Positions 34,357 to 43,093 of a stretch of DNA of 64,000 nt are shown here, in pieces. Both the position numbers and the translations under genes were made by a program. Each line of letters starts with the position of its first letter. Position 1 is the first letter of the stretch. Source of the DNA: Sulfurospirillum sp. UBA2217 (GTDB lineage: Bacteria; Campylobacterota; Campylobacteria; Campylobacterales; Sulfurospirillaceae); contig DCUJ01000009.1 in assembly GCA_002328495.1 (NCBI GenBank), positions 1 to 64,000 of the forward strand. Reading direction: 5' to 3'. The notes beneath the pieces were generated by a model. The model saw nothing but the letters and a program-made list of their open reading frames with translations, had not been told where the DNA came from and did no database searches.

Positions 34357-35754
34357 ATGAATGGAGTAATCAGCCAAATTATGGGTCCTGTTGTTGACGT
34401 CGATTTTAACGGCTACCTTCCACAGATTAATGAAGCAATTGAAGTAAATTATACCGTTGAAGGTAAACCACAGCGATTGATTTTAGAGGTTGCCGCACAT
34501 CTTGGTGACAACCGTGTGAGAACCATTGCAATGGACATGAGTGAAGGTTTGACAAGAGGTATTGAAGTAAAAGCTCTTGGAAATCCAATTCAAGTTCCTG
34601 TGGGCGAAGAAGTATTGGGTCGTATTTTTAATGTTATTGGTGATGTTATCGACCAAGGTGAAGCGGTTTCAGGTAAGACAAAATGGTCCATTCACAGAGA
34701 ACCACCAAAATTTGAAGAGCAAAGTACAAAATCTGAGATTTTTGAAACAGGTATCAAAGTGGTTGACCTTCTAGCTCCTTATGCAAAAGGTGGTAAAGTT
34801 GGACTCTTCGGTGGTGCTGGTGTTGGTAAAACCGTTATCATTATGGAACTTATTCATAACGTTGCATTCAAACACAGTGGATACTCAGTATTTGCGGGTG
34901 TTGGTGAGCGAACACGTGAGGGAAATGACCTTTACCATGAGATGAAAGATTCTAACGTTTTGGACAAAGTTGCTCTTTGTTATGGTCAAATGAGTGAACC
35001 ACCAGGAGCACGTAACCGTATTGCACTTACCGGTCTTACCATGGCTGAGTATTTCCGTGATGAAATGGGACTTGACGTTTTGATGTTTATCGATAACATT
35101 TTCCGTTTCTCTCAATCAGGTGCAGAGATGTCAGCACTTTTGGGGCGTATTCCTTCAGCGGTTGGTTATCAGCCAACACTTGCCAGTGAAATGGGTAAAT
35201 TTCAAGAGAGAATTACATCGACTAAAAAAGGTTCCATTACCTCTGTTCAAGCGGTATATGTACCAGCGGACGACTTGACTGACCCAGCTCCTGCTACGGT
35301 ATTTGCCCACTTAGATGCGACAACGGTACTTAACCGTGCGATTGCAGAAAAAGGTATTTACCCTGCGGTAGATCCTCTTGATTCAAGTTCACGTATGCTT
35401 AGCCCTGAAATTTTAGGAGCGGACCACTACAGTGTATCACGTGGTGTACAAGCGGTCCTTCAAAAGTATAAAGACCTTCAAGATATTATTGCTATTCTTG
35501 GTATGGATGAACTTAGTGAAGAAGATAAAGTAACCGTTGATCGTGCACGTAAAATTGAGCGTTTCTTATCTCAACCTTTCTTCGTTGCAGAAGTTTTTAC
35601 AGGAAGTCCTGGAAAGTATGTGACACTTGAAGAGTCCATCGCTGGCTTTAAAGGTATTTTAGAGGGTAAATATGATGATTTACCAGAAGCAGCTTTTTAT
35701 ATGGTAGGTAGTATTGAAGAAGTGATTGAAAAAGCAGCAAAAATAAGAGGCTAA
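34357..35754 (+). CDS. atpD: ATP synthase F1 subunit beta
   Basis: The 465-residue catalytic subunit shows GGAGVGKTVIIMELIHN near residue 150, the GERTREGNDLYHEM catalytic Glu segment, and the PSAVGYQPTLASEMG and DDLTDPAPATVFAHLDATTVL regions. AAAGGAG precedes the ATG. Confidence 0.98.
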   Translation: MNGVISQIMGPVVDVDFNGYLPQINEAIEVNYTVEGKPQRLILEVAAHLGDNRVRTIAMDMSEGLTRGIEVKALGNPIQVPVGEEVLGRIFNVIGDVIDQGEAVSGKTKWSIHREPPKFEEQSTKSEIFETGIKVVDLLAPYAKGGKVGLFGGAGVGKTVIIMELIHNVAFKHSGYSVFAGVGERTREGNDLYHEMKDSNVLDKVALCYGQMSEPPGARNRIALTGLTMAEYFRDEMGLDVLMFIDNIFRFSQSGAEMSALLGRIPSAVGYQPTLASEMGKFQERITSTKKGSITSVQAVYVPADDLTDPAPATVFAHLDATTVLNRAIAEKGIYPAVDPLDSSSRMLSPEILGADHYSVSRGVQAVLQKYKDLQDIIAILGMDELSEEDKVTVDRARKIERFLSQPFFVAEVFTGSPGKYVTLEESIAGFKGILEGKYDDLPEAAFYMVGSIEEVIEKAAKIRG

Positions 35755-35757
35755 ATT

Positions 35758-36153
35758 ATGAATACATTAAAATTGGAAATCGTTACACCTCTAGGTCAGA
35801 TTTTTTCCAACGATGTTAAAAGTGTGACATTACCTGGAAGCGAAGGTGAGTTTGGTGTGCTACCAAACCACGCTTCTGTGGTTACTCTTTTGAGTGCTGG
35901 AATTGTTGATATTGAGCTTAAAGATGGTAATCATGATGTGGTTGCTATTAATTGGGGTCATGTGAAGGTAGATGAAAATTCAGTAACCGTTCTTGCAGAC
36001 GGTGCTGTTTCGATTAGTGGTGGCAGTGAAAGTGAGATTTCAAAATCTCTTGAATCCGCTCGAAAACTTTTGGAAAGTATTGGAGACTCAGATGTTGCAA
36101 TTGCAATAGCGATGTCTCGAGTCGAAGCCATTACAAAAACACGAAAGTTATAG
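35758..36153 (+). CDS. atpC: ATP synthase F1 subunit epsilon
   Basis: The 131-residue protein has the beta-sandwich LEIVTPLGQIFSNDVKSVTLPGSEGEFGVLPNHA and a C-terminal helical hairpin (ESARKLLESIGDSDVAIAIAMSRVEA). It couples rotor and stator and can inhibit hydrolysis. It starts 3 bp after atpD and ends 6 bp before tolQ, so ATP synthase and Tol genes may share a transcript. Confidence 0.95.
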   Translation: MNTLKLEIVTPLGQIFSNDVKSVTLPGSEGEFGVLPNHASVVTLLSAGIVDIELKDGNHDVVAINWGHVKVDENSVTVLADGAVSISGGSESEISKSLESARKLLESIGDSDVAIAIAMSRVEAITKTRKL

Positions 36154-36159
36154 GTAACT

Positions 36160-36741
36160 ATGTCTGGAATTGATATTGCATTAAATTTTGCTTCACGTAG
36201 CGGTTTTTTTACTTGGGTTATTATGATTTGGTTATCTATCTATTTTATTATTACCTTTGGTATTTTATTTGGAAGACATATGTATTTAAATCATTGGCTT
36301 TCTATCGAAAAGAGTTCATTAGAGTCAATGCTCATGGGTGCACGCATGGTTCGTGATGATTCCATTTTGAGAAAATGTTCTAATGCAGCCACCAATTCAG
36401 AAAAACTTCTGAATGTGTGTAAAAATGTGGCTGAGAAGAATGCAACCAGTGGATTGTGGATGCTTTCCATTATAGCTTCAACAGCACCTTTTATTGGATT
36501 GTTTGGTACGGTTGTTTCAATTTTAGAAACATTTAGTGGATTGGGACAATCGGGCAGTGCCTCTTTGGGCGTCATTGCACCTGCGATTAGTGAAGCGTTA
36601 GTAGCCACGGCTGCTGGTATTTTTGTAGCGATTCCAGCGTACAGTGCAAACTTATTTTTACGACGTAAAGCGTATGAAGTGATTGTGTATGTACAACGAG
36701 AGGTTGATATTCTTCTCTCCGCTAATGACAAAAAAGATTAA
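36160..36741 (+). CDS. tolQ: TolQ/ExbB-family proton channel protein
   Basis: The 193-residue protein has three membrane helices (about residues 19-38, 105-127, 145-168). It carries the family core LWMLSIIASTAPFIGLFGTVVSILETF and APAISEALVATAAGIFVAIPA. With TolR it uses proton motive force to energise TolA at the division site. The name TolQ rests on the following tolR-tolA-tolB-pal genes. Confidence 0.9.
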   Translation: MSGIDIALNFASRSGFFTWVIMIWLSIYFIITFGILFGRHMYLNHWLSIEKSSLESMLMGARMVRDDSILRKCSNAATNSEKLLNVCKNVAEKNATSGLWMLSIIASTAPFIGLFGTVVSILETFSGLGQSGSASLGVIAPAISEALVATAAGIFVAIPAYSANLFLRRKAYEVIVYVQREVDILLSANDKKD

Positions 36742-36744
36742 TTG

Positions 36745-37137
36745 ATGACCAGTCAACTTGATGAGGTTCCAGAACTCAATATTACCCCTTTAGTCGATAT
36801 TATGTTGGTGTTGCTTGCTATTTTAATGGTAACAACACCGGCTCTTGTTTATGAAGAAGTGATTAAACTCCCCGATGGTAGTAAATCAGCAATTGTCAAT
36901 AAGCTTCCAGAACTGGAAATTCGCATTACCAAAGATAAAAAAGTCTATCTTAAAAGCGATAGCTTTATGCTTTCAGAATTTGCTGACAACTTTGCGTTGC
37001 AAAAAAGCAAGTATCCTCTTAAAAGTATTGTCTACATTAAAGCTGACGAGGCGCTCTCCTATAAAGATGTCATGTTCGTCCTCAAAACAGTTAAACAAGC
37101 AGGGTTTACGAACATATCGTTAGAAACAAACGGATAA
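36745..37137 (+). CDS. tolR: TolR/ExbD-family protein
   Basis: The 130-residue protein has one membrane helix with the conserved proton-carrying Asp in LNITPLVDIMLVLLAILMV, then a periplasmic domain ending LKTVKQAGFTNISLETNG. The ATG at 36745 follows an in-frame TTG at 36742 directly after the tolQ stop; no strong ribosome site is seen, so translation probably depends on tolQ. Confidence 0.9.
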   Translation: MTSQLDEVPELNITPLVDIMLVLLAILMVTTPALVYEEVIKLPDGSKSAIVNKLPELEIRITKDKKVYLKSDSFMLSEFADNFALQKSKYPLKSIVYIKADEALSYKDVMFVLKTVKQAGFTNISLETNG

Positions 37138-37142
37138 CCACC

Positions 37143-37925
37143 GTGTCGAATAGCAATAAATACTCCTCTTTAGGGTGGATGCTTTCCATCTCTTTGTATA
37201 CCTGTTTACTGGTTTTTTTTACCTATATGGTGATTCATCAGAAAAAAACCAATGAAAGTTATACTTCAAAACAAGATACACTTTTACATGTAAGCTTGAT
37301 TGAGCGTAAAAAAAATGACTCCGATAAGCTCAAAGAAGAGCGTAAAAAAGTAGAGATAGAAAAGCCTATCGAAGAGCCAAAGCCTGCTGAAAAACCCAGT
37401 GAAGAGAAAAAAGTAGCTTCATCTGCTAAAGAAGCCCCCAAAAGTAATTCTTTAAGAGGCTTATTTGAAGATATCAACGTATCAAAACTACCTCCAGATG
37501 CTAAAGAGCAGAAAAAAGATCAAACACCTAAAACACGTGTGAAGCCCAATCAAGAAGTCACTAAAGAAAAAAGTGCTGATGTGGCATCAAAAATTGCAAA
37601 TTCTCTTAACTTTGCAGAACAAAAACACCTTATTGATACAAAACGAGATGGAAAGTATGACCCATTCATTGGAAAATTACAAGAAATTTTAGAAGAAAAC
37701 TGGCAAAAAACAGTTGACACGGAAAGTGGTAATGTTGCGAAAGTTCTTATTAAAGTGAGTGACAAAGGAACTTTTAGTTATAAAATAGTTTCATTATCTT
37801 ATAATAATGACTTCAATGGAAAACTTAAAGAATTCCTGAAGATGATGGAAACAATGGAATTTCCAAAGTATGATAAAGGACCTCTTTTTGAAATGCACGT
37901 TGATTTTAAAGATATAATGGAGTAA
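37143..37925 (+). CDS. tolA: TolA/TonB-like periplasm-spanning protein
   Basis: The 260-residue protein has an N-terminal anchor (WMLSISLYTCLLVFFTYMVI). A Lys/Glu/Pro-rich linker follows (about residues 55-140, EKPIEEPKPAEKPSEEKK), then a TonB/TolA-type C-terminal domain (GKLQEILEENWQKTVD...). Position between tolR and tolB makes TolA the likely role. The start is GTG. A palindrome copy encodes LHVS. Confidence 0.83.
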   Translation: MSNSNKYSSLGWMLSISLYTCLLVFFTYMVIHQKKTNESYTSKQDTLLHVSLIERKKNDSDKLKEERKKVEIEKPIEEPKPAEKPSEEKKVASSAKEAPKSNSLRGLFEDINVSKLPPDAKEQKKDQTPKTRVKPNQEVTKEKSADVASKIANSLNFAEQKHLIDTKRDGKYDPFIGKLQEILEENWQKTVDTESGNVAKVLIKVSDKGTFSYKIVSLSYNNDFNGKLKEFLKMMETMEFPKYDKGPLFEMHVDFKDIME

Positions 37926-37927
37926 AA

Positions 37928-39199
37928 ATGATACTAAAAAAATTAATCTTAGTGATAGGTTTGAGCATCTTAAGTTTTGCCGCAGATGCAACGGTTGAAA
38001 TTGTCAAAAAAATTGATGTATTGCCTAAAATTGCTGTTCAAGATGCCAGTGCGAGTACGGTAAGTCCAGAGTTGCGAAGAGCTTTTGCTCAGCTTTTGAT
38101 TGGTGATTTGCGTGTAAGTAGCCATTTCCGTGTGGATGAGGAGTATTTAAAAAGCAGTTATGAGGGTGGTCCGATTGAGAATTTTCTCTCGGATAGAAAA
38201 GTTGATACGATTCTTCGTTTTGATTTGAGCCAAAATCTTAATAACATGACGGTTAAAGCAAAAATGATTAACGCAAAAACTGGCACAACAACCGTTGAAC
38301 GTTCTTATGCTTTAAATGATGTCAAAAGACATCCTTTCTTGGCGCATAAAATTGTGGTAGATGTTAATGATCAAATTGGTGCCCCTTCAATTAAATGGAT
38401 GGAGCAATCGGTTGTGTTTGCAAAATATACTGATGCTAAAAAGAGTGAAATTGTCGTTTCAGATTATACCCTTAGTTATCAAAAAACCGTTGTAGCAGGA
38501 GGGCTTAACATTTTTCCAAAATGGGCCAACGATGAGCAAAGTGCTTTTTACTACACATCCTATGCAGGGGCCGAACCTACAATTTATAAATATGATTTGA
38601 AAGATGGAAGTCGTAGAAATATCATTTCAAGTTCAGGAATGATTGTCTGCTCAGATGTCTCTAAAGATGGCAGAAAATTACTGTTAACCATGGCACCCAA
38701 GGATCAAACTGATATTTACATGTATGATCTCATCACGAAGAAAATTCAAAAAATTACAAATTATTCAGGGATTGATGTTAATGGAAACTTTATTGATGAT
38801 GATAAACGTATTGTTTTTGTCTCTGATCGTTTAGGCTATGCGAATGTATTTGCTCAAGGTATCAATGATAGTAACGTTGAACAAATGGTGTACCATGGTA
38901 AAAATAACAATTCAGCTTCAGCATTAGACAACTATATTGTCTATTCAAGCCGCGAAGATAAAAGTGAATTTGGTCGCAATACTTTTAATCTTTATTTAAT
39001 TTCAACCAAAACGGATTATATTCGGCAATTAACGATGAGTGGAGAAAATCTTTACCCACGTTTTGCAAAAGATCCAGATACCATTATGTTTATAAAACAG
39101 TATCAAAATCAGAGTGCATTGGGTATTGTGAGGCTAAATGCTAACAAAACGTATCACTTTACATTAAAAACTGGTAAATTACAGTCAATTGACTGGTAA
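37928..39199 (+). CDS. tolB: Tol-Pal system protein TolB
   Basis: The 423-residue periplasmic protein has a signal peptide (ILKKLILVIGLSILSFAADA). An N-terminal domain (SPELRRAFAQLLIGDLRVSSHF) precedes a C-terminal six-bladed beta-propeller of WD40/PD40 repeats (NIFPKWANDEQSAFYYTSY, KDGRKLLLTMAPKDQTDIYMYDL). It binds Pal and is released by energised TolA. It begins 2 bp after tolA. The only palindrome copy read in the third frame (YMY) is here. Confidence 0.94.
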   Translation: MILKKLILVIGLSILSFAADATVEIVKKIDVLPKIAVQDASASTVSPELRRAFAQLLIGDLRVSSHFRVDEEYLKSSYEGGPIENFLSDRKVDTILRFDLSQNLNNMTVKAKMINAKTGTTTVERSYALNDVKRHPFLAHKIVVDVNDQIGAPSIKWMEQSVVFAKYTDAKKSEIVVSDYTLSYQKTVVAGGLNIFPKWANDEQSAFYYTSYAGAEPTIYKYDLKDGSRRNIISSSGMIVCSDVSKDGRKLLLTMAPKDQTDIYMYDLITKKIQKITNYSGIDVNGNFIDDDKRIVFVSDRLGYANVFAQGINDSNVEQMVYHGKNNNSASALDNYIVYSSREDKSEFGRNTFNLYLISTKTDYIRQLTMSGENLYPRFAKDPDTIMFIKQYQNQSALGIVRLNANKTYHFTLKTGKLQSIDW

Positions 39200-39217
39200 A
39201 ATTTAAAAAAAATGTGG

Positions 39218-39223
39218 TATAAT
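39218..39223 (+). promoter_or_regulatory. pal -10 element
   Basis: A perfect TATAAT lies 41 bp before the pal ATG, so the lipoprotein has its own promoter in addition to the tol transcript. Confidence 0.65.
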
Positions 39224-39263
39224 TCCGAAGTTTTAACACTGAACATAAAAAAAGGATCTAGCA

Positions 39264-39764
39264 ATGGGTAAATTAGCGTTAACAAGCTTAGCGGTAGCGG
39301 TTTTAGTTTTGACAGGTTGTAGTCAAAAAAGTCCAGAGGTCGATATGACTAAAAAAGATGTTACATCATCTACAAAAACAGATGATGGCATGAGTGCACT
39401 TCAAAAATTGATTGCATCTTTAGAAGCAAATTCAAAGAAAGTTTATTTTGATTTTGATAAGTACAATATTCGTAAAGATCAACAAGCAAATGTTGATGCC
39501 AATGCAGCGTTATTTAATTCAGCAGAAGCCAAACAGTTCTCAATTAAAGTTGAAGGTAACTGTGACGAATTTGGTACTGATGAGTACAACTATGCACTTG
39601 GTTTAAAAAGAGCAAAAAGTGTCAAAGATGGTTTAGTAGCAAAAGGTATGGTTGCTGATAGAGTAACTGTTGTAAGTTATGGCGAAAGCAATCCTACATG
39701 TAATGATAAAAATAAAGAATGTTGGGATAAAAACAGAAGAGCAGAATTCAAAGTACTTCCATAA
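39264..39764 (+). CDS. pal: Peptidoglycan-associated lipoprotein Pal
   Basis: The 166-residue lipoprotein has the lipobox LVLTGCSQKS (Cys about residue 19). Its OmpA-like peptidoglycan-binding domain shows VYFDFDKYNIRKDQQ, GNCDEFGTDEYNYALGLKRAKSV and NRRAEFKV. It anchors the outer membrane to peptidoglycan and to TolB. AAAAGGA precedes the ATG. A palindrome copy encodes PTCN. Confidence 0.96.
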   Translation: MGKLALTSLAVAVLVLTGCSQKSPEVDMTKKDVTSSTKTDDGMSALQKLIASLEANSKKVYFDFDKYNIRKDQQANVDANAALFNSAEAKQFSIKVEGNCDEFGTDEYNYALGLKRAKSVKDGLVAKGMVADRVTVVSYGESNPTCNDKNKECWDKNRRAEFKVLP

Positions 39765-39775
39765 TTTTGTCTTTG

Positions 39776-40618
39776 ATGAAAAAGCCCATTTCTATCTCTT
39801 TGATGGCGTTACTACTACCTGTAGTAGCGCTCTCAAACGAGCCTTCCGCCTTCTCAGCAGGGGATATTAACAGTCCTAATCCTTATGGTTTAACAACTGG
39901 CGAGAAAAAAATCCTTCAAAGTAATCAAAAAGTTTCTGAAGTCAAAGCAGAACTTGGAAGTGTTACTGAACAACTAGAAGGAATGCGTTCCGTCATTGAT
40001 GGCTACAACACAAAAATAGCTAAGATGGATGATCGTATGCGTAAACTTGAAGAATACGTGGAAGAAAATCGTAAGATTCAAGAAGAAAATCAAGAAAAAG
40101 TCAAAGCCGTTTTAAGCGAACTGGGATCACTCATTGATTCTATTAATAAAAATTATGTTCCAAAAGCTCAATTTGACAAACTAGCAACTGAACTAAAAAG
40201 TTCTAAAACTTCTACAACGACTTCTAAAAACGATGAAAAAGTCAAAACACCAGCACCTAAAGAACTCTCGTCCAAAGACAGTGCAACGCTTATGAAAGAA
40301 GCTGATGAACTCTTTATGAAGGCTTCTTACACTGAGGCTCAAGTACGTTACGATGAACTTCTAAAACGTAACTATAAGCCAGCTAAAATCAATTTTACTT
40401 TGGGTGAGATTGCCTACACTCAAAAATCATACTCTTCAGCCATTGAATATTATAAATCAAGCATTGCCCTTTTTGATAAGGCAGCGTATACCCCAACATT
40501 ACTCTTCCATACTGGTGCATCTTTTGATAAACTTGGGAAAAAGAAAGAAGCACAAAATTTTTACAAAGCATTAAAAGAGGGTTATCCTGATTCTCCTGAG
40601 GCTAAAAAAATTAAATAA
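39776..40618 (+). CDS. cpoB: Tol-Pal associated periplasmic protein CpoB/YbgF
   Basis: From the ATG at 39776 the 280-residue protein has a signal peptide (KKPISISLMALLLPVVALS). A coiled coil (about residues 50-115) precedes C-terminal tetratricopeptide repeats (LMKEADELFMKASYTEAQVRYDELLK and two more). CpoB coordinates peptidoglycan synthesis with Tol-Pal. In-frame TTGs at 39767 and 39773 are also possible, and no clear ribosome site is visible. Confidence 0.85.
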   Translation: MKKPISISLMALLLPVVALSNEPSAFSAGDINSPNPYGLTTGEKKILQSNQKVSEVKAELGSVTEQLEGMRSVIDGYNTKIAKMDDRMRKLEEYVEENRKIQEENQEKVKAVLSELGSLIDSINKNYVPKAQFDKLATELKSSKTSTTTSKNDEKVKTPAPKELSSKDSATLMKEADELFMKASYTEAQVRYDELLKRNYKPAKINFTLGEIAYTQKSYSSAIEYYKSSIALFDKAAYTPTLLFHTGASFDKLGKKKEAQNFYKALKEGYPDSPEAKKIK

Positions 40619-40707
40619 CGCGTTTATCTTCATATTATTTCATCACTTCGTTGCATAAAAAATAGACTTATTCTTCTACTCTAAGGCGACATACAAAAAA
40701 CTTATGT

Positions 40708-40713
40708 TAGAAT
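40708..40713 (+). promoter_or_regulatory. Possible slyD -10 element
   Basis: TAGAAT lies 34 bp before the slyD ATG in the 123-bp gap after cpoB; an AAGGGAGAAG ribosome site follows. Confidence 0.45.
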
Positions 40714-40741
40714 CTTCGTTCAAAATTGCAAGGGAGAAGAG

Positions 40742-41368
40742 ATGAATATTAGTGAAAATCATGTCGTCTCAATCAATTATGAACTTAAAGATGTTCATAC
40801 TGGTGAGATTTTAGATTCAAATCTAAGTGCAGCTCCACTCTCTTTTATTGTAGGAAAAGGTCAAATTATTCCTGGATTAGAAGAGAAGATTAAGGGCTTA
40901 TCACAAGGAGACAGTGCCAACATTGAAGTTGCAGCAAAAGATGCATACGGTGAGTATGATGATAATGCTGTTCAAACATTACCTAAAGAGCAATTTGCTG
41001 GTTTGGAACTTCATGAGGGAATGACACTTTACGGTCAAGGAGAGCATGGCGAAACTGTTCAGGTAACGGTTAAAAGTTTTAACGAAGAAAGCGTTGAAAT
41101 TGACTTTAATCATCCACTAGCAGGTAAAGCACTTTTGTTTGCAATTACGGTGGCTGAAGTACGCGATGCAACCGCAGATGAAATATTAAGTGGTTATGTT
41201 GGTGGCGCTGCAAGTAGCGGTGGTTGTGGATGCGGATCAGGTGGCAGTTGCCACACTACATATGAAGACGATGAAGAAGAAGATCATGAATGCTGCGGAA
41301 GCGGAGCTCCAGGCCATAAACATGGTGAAGATGGATGCTGCAGCGGTGGAAGTTGTGGATCGCACTAA
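40742..41368 (+). CDS. slyD: SlyD-type FKBP peptidyl-prolyl isomerase with metal-binding tail
   Basis: The 208-residue protein has the split FKBP domain (VSINYELKDVHTGEILDSN, PLSFIVGKGQIIPGLEEKI). The inserted chaperone flap comes next (AKDAYGEYDDNAVQTLPKEQF). A tail of about 60 residues is very rich in Cys, His and Gly (GGCGCGSGGSCH, ECCGSGAPGHKHGEDGCC). Such tails bind nickel and help hydrogenase or urease maturation. It is in the Tol-to-fabD interval as I recall for C. jejuni. Confidence 0.93.
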   Translation: MNISENHVVSINYELKDVHTGEILDSNLSAAPLSFIVGKGQIIPGLEEKIKGLSQGDSANIEVAAKDAYGEYDDNAVQTLPKEQFAGLELHEGMTLYGQGEHGETVQVTVKSFNEESVEIDFNHPLAGKALLFAITVAEVRDATADEILSGYVGGAASSGGCGCGSGGSCHTTYEDDEEEDHECCGSGAPGHKHGEDGCCSGGSCGSH

Positions 41369-42119
41369 TTATATAGCAAAGTCAAGAGCCTCAATGGAGG
41401 CTCTTAAATCTGCCAATCTTCTTAAAAGCGTCAGTATCAATGCGCTAATTTTAGGAGAAAAAGGTGTTGGAAAGGAGACCTTGGCGCGTCATATTATAGA
41501 TGCACCTTTGGTGGAAGCTACACTCTTTAATGAACTCTTAACGCTTATAGAAACAAATGCTTCGGTGATTGTTAAAAACTTTCATCTTATTACAAATTAT
41601 AAAAAATTAAAAATCGCGTTAGAAACCCATAAAACACGTATCATAGCCACATCAAGTGCACCTTTGAGTGAAGCCTTAATGGATGAATTTTTCAGCTTAA
41701 AAATCACCATTCCACCCCTTCGTGAACGTGAAGAGGATGTTGAGCCCTTAATTGAAAAGTTTGCTTTTGAAGCATATGTTATGTTTGGAGAGAGTCGCAG
41801 TACGCCTTTTTCACTTAAAGATATTATAGCCGATGTTTCTCAAAACTGCTATTCTCTAAGACGCTCCGTGTACAATGCCTATTTGATGAGTGGTTTTGGT
41901 GAAAAAGAGATTTTAAGTATGATGGAACAGTTTTTGTCACACCGCATTGGTGGGCGAAATGATTACCGCGATTTACTCTATTTATTTGATGTTCCACTCA
42001 TTAAAAGTGGGCATGCCAAATTTGGTTCACAATTGGCAATGAGTGAAAAATTTGGACTCAACCGCAATACACTGCGTAAAAAAATCAACGATTATAAAGA
42101 TAAATTAGACTTTGAATAG
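41355..42119 (+). CDS. Short AAA/Fis-type regulator related to sigma-54 activators, core incomplete
   Basis: From the GTG at 41355 the protein has 254 residues. It shows a Walker A of activator type (LILGEKGVGKETLARHII) and the segment ITIPPLREREEDVEPLIEKF that is typical of NtrC-family AAA domains. A C-terminal Fis-like helix-turn-helix (SEKFGLNRNTLRKKINDY) follows. The region between Walker A and PPLRER is only ~105 residues, and no GAFTGA loop is seen, so contact with sigma-54 is unlikely. There is no receiver domain. The frame is open back to 41190 inside slyD, but that reading is a slyD shadow. Confidence 0.75.
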   Translation: MDRTNYIAKSRASMEALKSANLLKSVSINALILGEKGVGKETLARHIIDAPLVEATLFNELLTLIETNASVIVKNFHLITNYKKLKIALETHKTRIIATSSAPLSEALMDEFFSLKITIPPLREREEDVEPLIEKFAFEAYVMFGESRSTPFSLKDIIADVSQNCYSLRRSVYNAYLMSGFGEKEILSMMEQFLSHRIGGRNDYRDLLYLFDVPLIKSGHAKFGSQLAMSEKFGLNRNTLRKKINDYKDKLDFE

Positions 42120-42121
42120 TC

Positions 42122-42127
42122 TATAAT
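42122..42127 (+). promoter_or_regulatory. fabD -10 element
   Basis: A perfect TATAAT lies 39 bp before the fabD ATG, immediately after the regulator stop. A full palindrome copy (42133-42140) occupies the expected transcript start. Confidence 0.65.
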
Positions 42128-42160
42128 AAGTTTACATGTAACAATTCAAAAAGGGTTCAT

Positions 42161-43093
42161 ATGCAAAAAAATGCGTTTATATTTCCTGGACAAGGAAGCC
42201 AAAAAGTAGGTATGGGAAAAGACTTTTATGACAACAGTACTTTGGCAAAAGAGATGCTTGAGACTGCTAGTGAGCGTACAAACATTGATTTTAAAGCACT
42301 TCTTTTTGAAGAAAATAGCTTACTTGACCAAACAGAGTATGCACAACCAGCTATTTTATTAGTGAGCTTGATGGCATATAAACTGTACCAAGAAGCTCAT
42401 CCAAAGATACCTTTTTTAGCATTAGGTCATTCTTTAGGAGAATTTTCTGCTTTGGCTGCTATGGGAGCGATGGATTTTGCGGATGCTATCGCGTTGGTAC
42501 ATCAGCGTGGATTATTGATGAAAAAGGCGTGTGAAGGTATTAATGCTGGTATGATGGCACTTTTAGGCTTGGATGATGAGCGTGTAGAAGTGCTTACATG
42601 TAATGCGCGAGAGGCTGGAAAAAAGGTGTGGGCTGCGAATTACAATGGCGATGGACAAATTGTCGTTGCGGGAAATCGGGATGATTTAAATGCCATAGAG
42701 CCTTTATTTAAGGAGGCTGGTGCGAAAAAAGCGGTTTTACTTCCCATGTCAGTTGCAAGTCACTGCCCCTTGCTCATCAGTGCTCAAGAACCCCTTGGTG
42801 TATTTTTAGAGCAGTGGTTACGCGATAGCTTTGATGCACCTATTGTTTCCAATGTAACGGCTAGAGCGTATGCGAGCAAAGAAGAGGCGAAAACACTTTT
42901 GACGCAACAACTGATTATGCCAGTGAAATATAAGCAATCCATTTTACATGTAGAGAATGAGGTGGATGGTTTCATTGAATTTGGTGGATCGGTGCTTAAA
43001 GGGCTAAACAAGCGTATTTCTCAAAAGCCAACGGTTAGCATTAGTGATATGAAAAGCTTGGAAGATGTTTTACATGTAAAGGATAAGGGATGA
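42161..43093 (+). CDS. fabD: Malonyl-CoA:ACP transacylase
   Basis: FabD loads malonyl onto acyl carrier protein for fatty acid synthesis. The 310-residue protein has FIFPGQGSQKVGMGKDFYD, the nucleophile Ser91 in LALGHSLGEFSAL, the QRGLLMKKACEG Arg segment and the catalytic His in SVASHCPLL. The 952 bp from its leader to its end hold four palindrome copies, the densest cluster in the window. The last residues LHVKDKG are encoded by one of them. It overlaps mtnN by 4 bp. Confidence 0.95.
   Translation: MQKNAFIFPGQGSQKVGMGKDFYDNSTLAKEMLETASERTNIDFKALLFEENSLLDQTEYAQPAILLVSLMAYKLYQEAHPKIPFLALGHSLGEFSALAAMGAMDFADAIALVHQRGLLMKKACEGINAGMMALLGLDDERVEVLTCNAREAGKKVWAANYNGDGQIVVAGNRDDLNAIEPLFKEAGAKKAVLLPMSVASHCPLLISAQEPLGVFLEQWLRDSFDAPIVSNVTARAYASKEEAKTLLTQQLIMPVKYKQSILHVENEVDGFIEFGGSVLKGLNKRISQKPTVSISDMKSLEDVLHVKDKG

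Noticed and set aside
41190..41354. Upstream extension of the AAA regulator into slyD
   Set aside because: The extra residues (repeated Met/Ala/Val-rich) are an out-of-frame reading of the SlyD metal-binding tail. The GTG at 41355 with GGTGGAAG is a better start.
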